Shown in pieces: positions 12,134 through 24,239 of a DNA stretch of 64,000 nucleotides. Each line of letters begins with the position of its first letter. The first letter of the stretch is position 1. Below the pieces are notes generated by a model, which worked only from the letters and a program-made list of their open reading frames with translations, did not search any database and had not been told where the DNA came from. This DNA comes from Ehretia macrophylla (taxonomy: Eukaryota; Streptophyta; Magnoliopsida; Boraginales; Ehretiaceae). A program made the position numbers and the translations under genes. The stretch lies in assembly GCA_037974665.1 (NCBI GenBank), contig CM075768.1, positions 528,501 to 592,500 of the forward strand, read 5' to 3'.

Positions 12134-13570
12134 AATATAACATCAATATTTAATTAAACAACAAACAACTAAGTTAGATGACAAAGTAGGTCATCCAACT
12201 TAACATGCATGAAACACGTAATCTAACCCTAGTCTAACCATTAACAACTCACAATTCAATCACTCAAACACCACCCAATCATCTAAAGGCTCAATTCAAC
12301 AATTTAAAGAAAGACAACCTAAACTTCAAATAATCATATCTTACATTTTACTAATCCAAACAACTCCAAATCAGTTCCAAACACTCACCCAATCAATCAA
12401 CTATATTAGCCCCCTCGAAAACAAACCAAAACACATCCAAATCATGTCCAATAACCCTAAAACCCTAGTGTATCATGGCTGAAATTTCCAGATTTTGGCA
12501 CGGACATCACAATCGAAAATTCGGCATTACAACGGCGCTACCACGTAATTATCAAGTATTTAGAAATCGATCGCAATCGATTTCGATCAACACAACACAA
12601 TTTAATCAACTTTGAACAATTTAATCAAATTTAAATACCCGAAAAATAAAAATTATGCTACATCCGATAGAAACTCGTAGTATTACCACTAAACGATCCC
12701 TAGAATGTAAGGAGCAATAATCTAACATCAGATTACAATTCTAACGGTTCAATAATCATTTTTACGCATAAACACAAAATATGAGTTTTGAGATCTAGAA
12801 TTTTTTTCTCTCACCTTTGATGTGTTTTGATGCAAGAAATGTGTAGAATGGATGCCAAACAATCAATTTCAAGCTTTGAATCACTCAATTCGGCTTTGAA
12901 ATGCAAAATCTATGAGAAAAATACTTTGAAAATGCCTTCATCTTTCTCCTCCAAGGAGCCACGGTTTTGTGTGTGTTTTTGGTGGTGTTTTGCTTTGTTT
13001 TTAATGTGTGTTGATCATTTATTAAGTAAAGGTCAAATAAATAAAAGAAAGTCAAAGTGGAAACTAATTATTTTTAGTGTTTTCTTGTCTTTAAATGCAT
13101 TTTCTTGATCACCAAAGTTCAAAACAATTATTCAACACCCAAGCTAGCTCAAGTAGGTTATTTTTAGGTGATAAGAAGTTTTACAATCAAACAATTTCAC
13201 CCGAGTCGGCTTAAAACTCGATTTTCGCAAAAGTCGGTGTAAAAACCCTAATAAATTCTTAAGCCGATTTTAAAATCGTTTTTATCAAACACAGGTCTAA
13301 AGTCCATGGACTAGGTCTAGAAGGGTTAAAAAGACCAGTTTCAAAATTTTAGCGGACGTGTTTTGAAAACACTAATCACTGAAACTCGACGATAAAATTT
13401 CTGACTCCGTTTTTTATGAAAATGTCATGAATGCACATTTAGCATGTTCTAAGAGTATTGATATCAAAATTATCACATTCTAAGTCATGTAGCACATAGA
13501 CAGGTCAATTCATGCAAAACGAGAATAAAACACGCAAAGCGAGATAAGGTCAAAAATTTGGGGTTTCACA

Positions 13571-13584
13571 TTCTCCCCTCCTTA
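13571..13584 (-). other. Polypurine tract of element D
   Basis: The minus-strand purine run (AAGGAGGGGAGAA) is directly adjacent to the 3' LTR and near-identical to that of element A. Confidence 0.82.
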
Positions 13585-13688
13585 AAACAATTGCGTCCTC
13601 GCAATTTTGCATCGATCCCAAGACAAACTCCGGTGCTGACTCAAACATACTGATTGAAAGACCAATTACTAAATTCCGAATACGAACC

Positions 13689-14083
13689 AAGAACACCAAG
13701 TAGGAACACCAAATAAGATCATCTAATAAAAATCCCCATACAAGAAGCTTAAATAGGAACGCTGAATAAGAACACTGACTAGAATTTCTGAATAAGAATC
13801 TCAAATAAATTACCGAAGAAGAACGCCAAACATAGATCCCGTAATAGAGCACCAATCAAGAATACCAATTGAGAACTTCGAACAAGATCACCGAGAGAGA
13901 ATACCAAATAATAATCCCAATATAAGAACTCCGGATAATACCGTATCAGAATTCCACATAAGAATACCGCATAGAAAATACCATAGAAGATGTCCAAAGA
14001 AGTATGCTGAATAAGAATCTCCATACACAAATCTTGAGGAAGAATGCCGTATAAAATCACCAAATAAGAATCCCAATAATCAA
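13689..14083 (-). repeat. Degenerate 13-bp tandem array replacing pol in element D
   Basis: Read on plus, the segment parses into roughly 30 units near AAGAATACCAAAT, mostly 13 bases long with occasional 12-14. Two overlapping minus frames of about 100 codons (13550-13855, 13779-14093) come from this low-complexity sequence and encode hydrophobic repeats; I do not treat them as genes. The array lies between the polypurine tract and the gag end, where PR, RT and IN should be. Confidence 0.78.
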
Positions 14084-14227
14084 TGTATGTCATAAAGTAG
14101 CTTGACCCCTAATCGGAATTCCATATACATCAGCGTCACATACTACTCAGTCGCCAACTGATATGATGCACATGCAAACTTTAATCGCATAAGGCAAACT
14201 TTCTACTTACATTTTAGCACGTTGCAC

Positions 14228-15577
14228 TCAAGGAGGTATAATATTTAATTGGTTGAGAATAAGTAAGTTACCTTTCACCACTGCTGTCGCCTCTGGCAAT
14301 TCCTCCAAGTTCACTACGTAGGCCCGACCCTGAGCCTGCTGCTGCTGAGGTGTACTGCTTGCAGGTCCACCCTGATAACCCTGGACTGCTGGCTGACCCG
14401 TAGAACCCTGATACCTGGGGCAATCCCTCGCCCGGTGTTGGTTGCTGCCGCAACCTAAACACGTCCCTGCCTTTCTTCGACAGTCGGCCTCCATATGGCC
14501 CTTACGTTTACAATAAACACACTGCAGCATCGGAGCACTGACACTGCCTCCTAAAGAACCAGAAGCTGAATAAGCAGCTGAACCAGCCTGCTGCTGAGGT
14601 CTCACCACACTAGGCCTGTACTGACCCTGAGACTGAGCTGGCCTATACTGAGTCTGAACCTGATATGGCCCTTGCTGAAACTGAGGCCGATAGTAACTCT
14701 GCTGACCCTGTGGCCAATAAGAACCCTGCTGGGCTGGTGGCCTGTAGACAACCTGCTGTACTGGAGGCCTATATATAACATGTTGGCCCTGTGGCTGATA
14801 CGACCTCTTACTAGGTTGACTAGAGACAATCTGATCCCCTTTCCTCTTCTCTAACCTAGAAGCTGCATCAAAAGCCTCAGTGAAGATATCATAGCAATTC
14901 AAAGCCATTGCATCCTGAATCTCTGGCCTCAATCCCAACATAAATCTACTGGTCTTCCTCTCCTCCACAGCTACAAACTCCGGTGCATACCGAGACAACC
15001 TAGTGAATGTAGCCTCATACTGAGCCACAGAAGAATCCCCCTGTACCAAAGACAGGAACTCAGCCTCTCTCCTCTCCCGTGCAACCCTCGAGACATACTT
15101 ATCCTTAAAAGCAGTCAGAAAGGCATCCCAAACATACGGAACACCCCGGGTCTCCCAACTGGCTCTCAGAGTGCGCCACCACTCCTCTGCCTCATCATCA
15201 AGCAAATAGACAACAGAAGTCATCTTCCTCTCATCAGTGTACCCGAGAGGATAAAAAATTTTCTCTAACTTACTAATCCACGACTCGGCCTTCCTATCAT
15301 CAGGCTCTCCCTGAAATCTAGGAGGATAGTACCCCAGAAACTCCTTCATAGAACCTCGACCGTGATCACCACCCTGTACATTCTGTATCTGGGCCTGCAA
15401 TGCCTGAGTCTAAGCAGCCTGACCCGCTAACAACTGAGCCTGTCCAGCCATCAAATCTGCAATCCGATCCATTGCTACCTCTAACCTATCATCACCCCTA
15501 TCACGGCCTTGTACCATACTACCAGGAACCTCATCTACTATCTTGGGCCTACCACGAGTTCTCGGTCTACCGGCCAT
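14228..15577 (-). pseudogene. gag: Element D gag (one premature stop)
   Basis: Gag start is set at the ATG 15575-15577 (MAGRPRTRGR), shared with F (40000) and, as MTGRP, with E. One in-frame TAG at 15410-15412 replaces a CAG kept in F; downstream the frame is open for 390 codons. It contains the capsid-like segment with GYYPPRFQGEPDD and EEWWRTL, a Gln/Tyr/Pro-rich repeat zone, and two intact CCHC knuckles (CVYCKRKGHMEADC, CLGCGSNQHRARDC). It then reaches the first residues of the protease region (LILNQL) and ends in foreign sequence. Gag would package element RNA, so it is notable that this is the only gene kept. Among the gag genes here it is the best preserved. Confidence 0.9.
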
Positions 15578-15845
15578 CGTATTAATCAAAGAGTTAGCAC
15601 AGTTATAGCACGTAAACAAGTTATAAACAATTATTAACACCTAAACAACAAACTCATATAAAACACATAAACAAATTGATCACATAATCACTTAATCACA
15701 TAATCACTTAATCACTTAATCATTTAATCATATTAATACATATTTCACTTTTCTTTCACTTCATACATACTTGCATGCTTAGACCACTACCCACATTCCG
15801 AGGATACCCCGGCTGACAGCTAATCAAGCTCTGATACCACTTAAA
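15578..15845 (-). other. Leader and tRNA-Met primer site of element D
   Basis: The primer site is at 15828-15839 (TGGTATCAGAGC on minus). The leader has repeats of ATCACTTAATCACATA (15670-15730), like the leaders of E and F. Confidence 0.85.
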
Positions 15846-16238
15846 TGTCACGCCCCAACTCGACCCCTCCTATAATCAGTCAGGACGCAACGGAATTTCG
15901 GCAGTATAACGATAGTATATAGGACTCCAAGGCTCTAAACCAACCTCAACAGAACATCATACATCTAACAACTCCTCAATAAAATAATAACATACATCAT
16001 AACCATATTATACAATAATCATCTCTTGTTATACGCCTCCATTCCAACATAATACATAAACCTTAATATACATTACAAAACATATTGAGCCAATCTAGCA
16101 ACCTAATCAAAGACCAAAGAAAGGCTACTAAGACAGCATCAACTAATTCATTATCTTTTCAACATCTTTTACATAATGAACTACAAAGCATATAAAAGTC
16201 TACTAAGTTAATATACAAGATAGTAAGACAATACAACA

Positions 16239-16349
16239 TCAAGGATATGACTCCGGAACATAAGACTCATCCACGTAAGGCACATTTTCCACATTCTCCT
16301 CTTCAGGAGGCACGTACCCGTAATCCTGCGATAGTACACTTGTATGCAT
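16239..16349 (-). CDS. Conserved LTR micro-ORF, 36 aa (element D, 5' LTR)
   Basis: Open ATG-to-TGA frame with the same core motifs (DYGYVPPEEEN, YVDESYVPES) as the 3' LTR copy. It differs from that copy by one conservative replacement near the start (Gly to Ser) and by a synonymous Ser codon near the end. Confidence 0.5.
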   Translation of the reverse strand: MHTSVLSQDYGYVPPEEENVENVPYVDESYVPESYP

Positions 16350-16752
16350 GCAATAATAGAGAGTGAGCTTATATAAAATAAGCCCAGCGAGGATCCGATA
16401 GATCTCGAACAAGGTTTACTAAACTCCTTGGAAATAATCCTTTGAGTCAGTAAACACACAATAACATCAATTATCATTATAAATGCAACAATAGTAATAA
16501 CTGTAAACATACAATAAGGATACAATACGTTTACTGATGAAGCTCCATACACCAATTCCATCCTCAACAACCCCTTCAAACTCAATGACACAATTCCTGA
16601 GGTACCTTGACCTAGACCCACACCCTATGGCCTCTCCGCCCATGCGAGATAGGGATTAGCCATGATAACTGTGCCCGCAGCCCAGGATGCCTCCCGAGGT
16701 GACACAACATTATCAAAGCTCACAACAATGAGACTTAACATAAATAAACCGA

Positions 16753-17088
16753 GAGATCAGCAACAAAAGTGCCCGATTCCCGTAATCAATAATCAATAAA
16801 TAAACTGGGAGATCAGCAACAAAAGTGCCCGATTCCCATACTCAATAATAAATAAATAAACAGGGAGATCAGCAACAAAAGTGCCCGATTCCCGTAATCA
16901 ATAATCAATAAATAAACTGGGAGATCAGCAACGAAAATGCCTGATTCCCATACTCAATAATAAATAAATAAACAGGGAGATCAGCAACAAAAGTGCCCGA
17001 TTCCCGTAAGCAATAATCAATCAATAATCTGGGAGATCAGCAACAAAAGTGCCCAATTCCCGTACTCAATAATCATCAATATAACATC
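16753..17088 (-). repeat. Six 56-bp tandem units in LTR D (5')
   Basis: GAGATC words start at 16753, 16809, 16865, 16921, 16977 and 17033, all 56 apart. Copy number and order match the sister LTR, so the array predates the insertion of D. Confidence 0.92.
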
Positions 17089-18527
17089 AATATAACATCA
17101 ATATTTAATTAAACAACAAACAACTAAGTTAGATGACAAAGTAGATCATCCAACTTAACATGCATGAAACACGTAATCTAACCCTAGTCTAACCATTAAC
17201 AGCTCACAATTCAATCACTCAAACACCACCCAATCATCTAAAGGCTCAATTCAACAATTTAAAGAAAGACAACCTAAACTTCAAATAATCATATCTTACA
17301 TTTTACTAATCCACACAACTCCAAATCAGTTCCAAACACTCACCCAATCAATCAACTACATTAGCCCCCTCGGAAACAAACCAAAACACATCCAAATCAT
17401 GCCCAATAACCCTAAAACCCTAGTGTATCATGGCTGAAATTTCCAGATTTTGGCACGGACATCACAATCAAAAATTCGGCATTACAACGGCGCTACCATG
17501 TAATTATCAAGTACTTAGAAATCGACGGCAATCGATTTCGATCAACACAACTCAATTTAATCAACTTTGAACAATTTAATCAAATTTAAATACCCGAAAA
17601 ATAAAAATTATGCTACATCCGACAGAAACTCGTAGTATTACCACTAAAAGATCCCTAGCATGCAAGGAGCAATAATCTAACATCAGATTACAATTCTAAC
17701 GGTTCAATAATCATTTATACGCATAAACACAAAATATGAGTTTTGAGATCTAGAATTTTTCTCTCACCTTTGATGTGTTTTGATGCAAGAAATGTGTAGA
17801 ATGGATGCCAAAAAATCAATTTCAAGCTTTGAATCACTCAATTCGGCTTTGAAATGCAAAATCTATGAGAAAAATACTTTCAAAATGCCTTCATCTTTCT
17901 CCTCCAAGGAGCCACGGTTTTGTGTGTGTTTTTGGTGGTGTTTTGCTTTGTTTTTAATGTGTGTTGATCATATATTAAGCAAAGGTCAAATAAAATAAAA
18001 TAAAGTCAAAGTGGAAACTAATTATTTTTAGTGTTTTCTTGTCTTTAAATGCATTTTCTTGATCAACAAAGTTCAAAACAATTATTCAACACCCAAGCTA
18101 GCTCAAGTAGATTATTTTTAGGTGACAAGAAGTTTTATAATCAAACAATTTCACCCGAATCGGCTTAAAACTCGATTTTCGTAAAAGTCGGTGTAAAAAC
18201 CCTAATAAATTCTTAAGCCGATTTTAAAACCGTTTTCATCAAACACAGGTCTATTAAAGTCCATGGACTAGGTCTAAAAGGGTTAAAAAGACCAGTTTCA
18301 AAATTTTAGCAGACGTGTTTCGAAAATACTATTCACTGAAAATCGACGATAAAATTTCTGACTCCGTTTTTGATGAAAATTTCATGAATGCACATTTAGC
18401 ATGTTCTAAGAGTATTGATATCAAAATTATCACATTCTAAGTCATGTAGCACATAGACAGATCAATTCATGCAAAACGAGAATAGACCACGTAAAGCGAG
18501 ATAAGGTAAAAAATTTGGGGTTTCACA

Positions 18528-21353
18528 GTACCTTGGTAACTATTGTTATAGGCAAATTCTGTAAGCGAAAAATATCTCTCCCAACTCTTACCGAAGTCCA
18601 GAATACAAGCTTGCAACATATCCTCGAGTATTCTGATAGTTCTCTCAGATTGACCGTCCGTCTGAGGGTAATAAGAAGTACTGAAGTTCAACATTGTGCC
18701 CAAAGCTTTCTGAATCTTTTGCTAGAACTGAGATGTGAATCTGGGATCTCTGTCTAACACAAAACTCTTTGGAATCCCATGAAGTTTAACTATATTCTTA
18801 ACATACAATTCAACTAGCTTGTCAAGAGAATCAATTTTCTTTGTGGCAATGAAGTGAGAAGTCTTGGTCAATCTATCATCGACCACCCAAACTGAATCAT
18901 TACCTTTCAAAGATCTTGGCAAGTCTGACACGAAATCCATAGTAATGTGGTCCCATTTCCAATCAAGAATAGCCAAAGGTTGTAATAACCCTGCAGGTCT
19001 CTGATGCTCATCTTTAACTTTATGGCAGGTCAAGCATCTAGGTATATAATCCGCAATCTCCCTTTTCATGTTATTCCACCAGAAGTTCTGTTTCAGGTCT
19101 CTGTACATCTTTGTACTATCTGGATGGATAGTGTACTTAGAACTGTGTTCCTCAGCAAGTATTTCTTTCTTTAAAGCTGGCTCACTCGGAATACAAATTC
19201 TGCCCTTGAATTTGAGAATGCCATCCTCATGGAGTTTGAAGTCTGACTCTCTCCATTTAGACTTTTCTAGGATTTTCAACAATTGTGGATCAGTCTGCTG
19301 AGCTTCTCTAATCCTAGATAATAATAGAGATTGAATCTGCAACTTGCAAATTGAATACCAGAATTTGAAGTTTGGGCTTCCATAAACATAGTTCTTCCAT
19401 GAACTACCAATTTTTGTGATAATCAAGCTAGCAACTGTAGCCTTTCGGCTCAAAGCATCAGTAACAATATTGGCCTTACTTGGTAGATAATTAATAGTGC
19501 ATTTATAGTCCTCAAGTAATTCCAGCTAACGCCTCTGCCTCATGTTCAACTTTTTCTGTGAAAATAGATATTTCAGACTCTTATGATCTGTAAAGATTTC
19601 AAATTTGTTACCCTAGAGATAGTGACGCCATTTCTTTAGTGTAAAGATAATTGCCGCCAGCTCAAGATTGTGCGTCGGATAGTTGAGCTCATAGGGTTTC
19701 AGTTTTCGGGAGGCATATGTGATAACTTTTCCATTCTGCATAAATACACAGCCCAAACCCTCCTTGGAAGCATCATTATAGATTACCAGGTTATCAGTTT
19801 CCTCAGGTAATGCAAGAATAGGAGCCATGGTTAACCATTTCTTCAATTCCTAGAAGCTTGCCTCATATTTTTCATTCTAGTCAAACACAGTTTTCTTTTG
19901 AGTGAGCTGAGTCAAAGGTCCAGGAATTTTAAAGAAGTCCTTGACAAATCTTCTATAATAACCTACTAAACCTAGAAAATTGTAGATCTCTATAACAGTT
20001 TCAGGCCGTTTCCAAGCTAATACAACCTCAATCTTCGTCGGATCAACATAAATACCATCCTGTGAGATAATATGACCGAGAAAAACAACTTGTTTTAACC
20101 AGAACTCACATTTGCTGAATTTTGCAAAAAATTTATGCTCTTGAAGAGTCTGTAATACAATCCTGAGATATTGTTCGTGCTCAACCTCAGATATAGAATA
20201 CACAAGAATATCATCAATAAAAATAACCACAAATTGGTCCAGATACGGACGGAATACCCTCTGCATTAAGTCCATAAATGCGACGGAAGCATTAGTCAAG
20301 CCAAACGGCAGAACAACAAACTCATAATGGCCATATCGAGTTCTGAAGGCAGTTTTAGGCACATCATCTTTCTTGATCCTTAATTGATAATAACCTTGCC
20401 TCAAATCAAATTTAGAAAATACCCTGGCACCCTACAACTGATCAAATAACTCCTCAATTAAAGGAAACCGATACTTGTTTTTAATAGTCACCTGATTAAG
20501 ACCCCTATAATCAATACACAAGCGAAGATATCAGTCCTTCTTCTTAACAAATAAAACTGGTGCACCCCAAGGCAAAGAACTTAGCTGAATAAATCCCTTC
20601 TCAAGTAAACCCTGCAACTGAAGTTTCAATTCCTGCAATTCAGGCGGAGCCATTCTATACGGAATTCTAGAGATAGGTGTAGTCCCCGATAATAAGTCAA
20701 TCACAAACTCTATCTCTCTATCAGGTGGTAAACCAGGTAATTCTTCAGGAAAAACCCCCGGAAACTCTTTCACAATAGGCATGTCATTTAGTTTTAGTTC
20801 GTCCCCAGGTTGATTAATTAGATAAGCAAGATAAGCCTCACAACATTTGCCCAACATTTTTGATGCTTTAATAGAAGAAATTATAGGGTTCCAGTTGATT
20901 TTCTACTTCCAACTATTTCAATTCCAGGCTGGTTGGGCATTTATAGTTTCACAATCTTCTTCCTACAATCAAGCTGTGCATAGTATCTTCCTAACCAATC
21001 TATCCCCAATATAATTTCAAAGTCGTGGAAGGGTAGAATAATCAAATCGGCAGGAAATATATGACCCCCAATATAAATATTACATGCCTTACAAATAGAC
21101 TAAGTAACAAACTTCGGACCCATAGGTGTATAAACCACAATGTTATGCAACAATTTATCATGTTTCAATTTAGCATTTTGTGCACAAATAGGTGTAATAA
21201 ATGAATGTGTAGCCCTGAAATCAATTAAAACTTTAACCGACTGATCATTAAGAAGAAAAGTACCTTTTACCACAGTAGTCGTATCCAGAAGCTCCTCTAC
21301 ATCCAAAGAAAATACTCGGGCCTGCCCCCGTGGCGCTGGTGTTGTAGCAGGTG
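18528..21353 (-). pseudogene. pol: Element C protease-RT-RNase H-integrase remnant
   Basis: Minus-strand order from 21306 leftwards. The protease has IDFRATHSF where the catalytic DSG/DTG is expected, so it is inactive. RT (20857-19950) has [10 protein letters not shown] and intact FIDDILVYS. RNase H (19846-19450) has [10 protein letters not shown]. Integrase (19453-18528) has a zinc-binding region ending CLTCHKVK and acidic-core motifs [19 protein letters not shown] and QTDGQSERTIRI. Many in-frame stops are present. The chain continues after element D at 10890. In an active element this polyprotein would cut itself, copy the RNA to DNA and insert it. Confidence 0.9.
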
Positions 21354-21675
21354 TGTCACGATCCCCTTTCCCTAATTAATGTAATAGTCTCTGCTACAGC
21401 ATTAATGAAACAAAAAGGATTACATTCAACTTAAGTAGACTTCACAATCCAGGATCGTGATGCAACGGGCTTAAGAAGATCACTCCTTTTAGGTCCGCTA
21501 AGGCAAAACATACTAGCCCGAGCTCTAATTTCCATGAACTAAACATCCAAGTTACTAATACTACAGTTACATAACCTATTACAAGATTTCCTCAAATCAA
21601 TACATTATACAAACTTCATTACTAATAATTATAATTACAACTAACGAATATTATCTACAAGACCTAGATCCTTCA

Positions 21676-24239
21676 TGTGAAACCCCAATTTTCGTCTTTA
21701 CCTCAATTTGTGTGTGTTTGCCTCGATTTGCATGATTTGACTTGTTTTTGTGGTATATGGGTTAGAATGTGCTAAATATGTGGTTTATATTCCTAATATA
21801 TGCTATGTGTGCATTCATGAAATTTTCATCAAAAACGGAATCATAAATTTTATCGACGGTTTTAGTGAATAGTATTTTGAACACCTGTCCGCTAAAATTT
21901 TTACAGGGGTATTTTAAGTGTTTCAAAACCTAGTCCTCTATTATTAATAGACCAATGTTTGATAAAAATTGATTCTGAAACGGAATAGTAATTTAAATAG
22001 ACTTTTCTAGCAAAAAATAGCGTTTTTGAGCTAAATAGTAATTTCTTCTAAACCCGATTCTTGCATTGACTTTTGTTGACCTAGTATATATTAATATAAA
22101 TGTATTTATATGTGGTATTAAATGATTTTAGATTAATTGTGCATTCAAAAGACATTTGAAAATAAATAATATGACTTTTCACCTTCTTTTGCAAAAATAG
22201 CGTTTTTAACTGACTCGGGTGAAATTGTTTGAATGTAAAACTTCTTGTCACCTAAAAATGAACTACTTGAGATAGTTTAGGTGTTGCGTAATTAATTTGA
22301 GCAAGAGTAGTCATGAAAATGAATTAAAAGACAAAAAAACAATAAAAATAATTAGTTTCCACCTTTGACTTTCTTTTATTTATTTGACCTTTGCTTAATA
22401 TATCATCAACACACATTAAAAACAAAGCAAAAAACCTCCAAAAACACGCAGAATACTGTGGCTTTTTGTAGGAGAAAGATGAAGGCATTTTCAAGGCTTC
22501 TCAAAGCACTTTTCACATAGATTTTGCAATTCAAGTCCAAATCACTTCATTCAAAGCTTCATTTCACTTGTTGGGCATCCATTCTACACATTTCTTGCAT
22601 CAAAACACATCAAAGGTGAGAGAAAAATTCTAGATCTCAAAAGTCAGATTTTATGTTTTTGCTTATAATTGCATTTTGAACCGTTAGAATGTTAATTTGA
22701 AGTTATATTATTTCTCAGTGCATGCTAGGGATCGTTTATGTGTATTACTACAAGATTTGAACCATTGTAGCGAAATTATTTATTTTCGAGTATTTAAAGT
22801 TGATAGATTGGCCATTTGATGAATACCTTGAGTTGTTGTGGTTGGAATCGATTGCCGTCGGTTTCCAAAAGTTTGTTAATTACGTGGTAACGCCGTTATA
22901 ATACCGAATTTTCGATTGCGATGTTTGTGTGAAAATCCGGAAATTTCAGCCTAGGTGCATTGAGGTCTTAGGGTTGTTGGGCTCGATTTTGATGTGTCTT
23001 GGTTGGTTTCCGAGAGGGCTAATGTAGTTGATTGAATGGGTGAGTGTTAGAAACTGATTTGGAGTTGTTTGGATTAGTAGAATTTAAGATATGTTTTTTT
23101 GAAGTTTAATTTCTCTTTCTTTAAATTGTTGAATTGAGCCTTAGTTCATTGGGTAGTATTTGAGTGATTGAATTGTGAGTTGTTAATGGTTAGACTAGTA
23201 TTAGATTACATGTTTGATGCATGTTAAGTTGGATGGCCTACTTTGTCATCTAACTTAGTTGTTTGTTTTGATTACTTGATGTTATATTGATGGCAATTGA
23301 TGATTATTGATTGATGATTCATGAACCGGGAGATAGGCAATTCTGCTAGATTTTCCTCTTGTGAATAATATTTATTATTATTGATGAGTCTTGGTATGTG
23401 TATGCCACCTCTCGAGTAGTATCGGGCTGTCGGGTTGATAACGGCATGACTACCATAGGCTACCCCCAACTCACATGATGGAGGTGTTATGGAGGGAGGG
23501 GCTAGTGAGGTACCTCGGGTGCGTGAGTAATAGGGAGTTACAAGAAGAACGGTTAAGATCATGATAACGTTTGGAGCTATACCAACTAGAGTATCCTTTA
23601 TTGATTGGTCATTATAGTTTTGTGTTTATATTGTTATTGATGTTTTATTGCGTGTTTACTGCTCAAAGGATCATTTTCGAGGAGTATAGTAAATACTGTT
23701 AGAGATCTATTGGATCCTCACTGAGCTTGTTTTATATAAGCTCACTCTCTATTATTGCATGCATACAGGTGTTATTGAGCAAGATTACGGGTACGTGCCT
23801 CAGGAAGCTGAAAATGTGCCTTACGTGGATGAGTCTTATGTGTGGGAGTCTTTGCCATGAGATTGTTTATAGTTATTGTAACATGATGTATTGTAAAACC
23901 TACCTTAGTATGAAGACATATGTATGTTGACTTAGTAGTCTTTCTTTTGATCATGTTTAGATTACTAAGTTTGTTTTAATCTATTTTGCATTGTATACTA
24001 AAGTTAAGGTATTATGTTGGAACGGAGGCGTATAACTAAGAATGATTATTGTATAGTATGGTTATGTTGTATGTTGTTAACTTAATTGATGAGTTGATTG
24101 TTGAATGGTTGAGGAGTTTGGTTGTATGATATTCTGAGAGGTTGGTTTAGAGCCTCGGTGTCCTAATTACTGTCGTCATACTGCCGAAATTCTGTTGCGT
24201 CCTGACTGATTATAGGTGCGGTTGAGTTGGGGCGTGACA
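21676..24239 (+). mobile_element. Solo LTR I (A/E/F subfamily), inserted in H
   Basis: It runs from TGTGAAACCCCAATTTTCG to GGGGCGTGACA and is flanked by a perfect 5-bp duplication CTTCA (21671-21675 and 24240-24244). It contains the GTGAGAG block (22607-22640), a TATA box, and the micro-ORF at 23759-23860. The absence of an internal region points to LTR-LTR recombination. Confidence 0.93.
23759..23860 (+). CDS. Conserved LTR micro-ORF, 33 aa (solo LTR I)
   Basis: An ATG about 25 bases after TATATAA and a TGA stop. The core reads DYGYVPQEAENV and YVDESYVWES, the most diverged member together with E, yet still open with conserved ends. It lacks the VEN triplet, as in E and F. Confidence 0.48.
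   Translation: MHTGVIEQDYGYVPQEAENVPYVDESYVWESLP

Larger units (their letters stand above)
10891..13570 (-). repeat. 3' LTR of element D
   Basis: It ends at GGGTTTCACA (13570), directly before the polypurine tract. It contains the micro-ORF (11284-11394), TATA box and six 56-bp units (11798-12133). A 177-codon minus frame (11253-11786) spans the LTR but is shortened in the sister LTR and has no recognisable domain, so I treat it as chance. D and J share a middle segment that differs from A/E/F/I, defining a second LTR subfamily. Confidence 0.9.
10891..18527 (-). mobile_element. Element D: gag-only (TR-GAG-like) LTR retrotransposon
   Basis: Two nearly equal LTRs (2680 and 2682 bp), a polypurine tract and a tRNA-Met primer site enclose 2.3 kb that codes only for gag. 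Pol is absent and replaced by a short-period array. The flanking GTACCT is duplicated at 10885-10890 and 18528-18533, and the integrase frame of element C resumes exactly at the right side. I count about eight differences, nearly all transitions, in the first 200 bases of the LTR pair. Structurally this fits the TR-GAG class of non-autonomous elements. Confidence 0.88.
15846..18527 (-). repeat. 5' LTR of element D
   Basis: The LTR is 2682 bp with the same architecture as its partner: micro-ORF 16239-16349, TATA box just upstream of it, six 56-bp units 16753-17088, and the GTGAGAG block near 17745-17775. The right end is at 18527, followed by the duplicated GTACCT. Confidence 0.92.

Noticed and set aside
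13550..14093. Overlapping 101- and 104-codon minus ORFs encoding membrane-like peptides
   Set aside because: Produced by translation of the 13-bp repeat array in different frames; no conserved start or domain.
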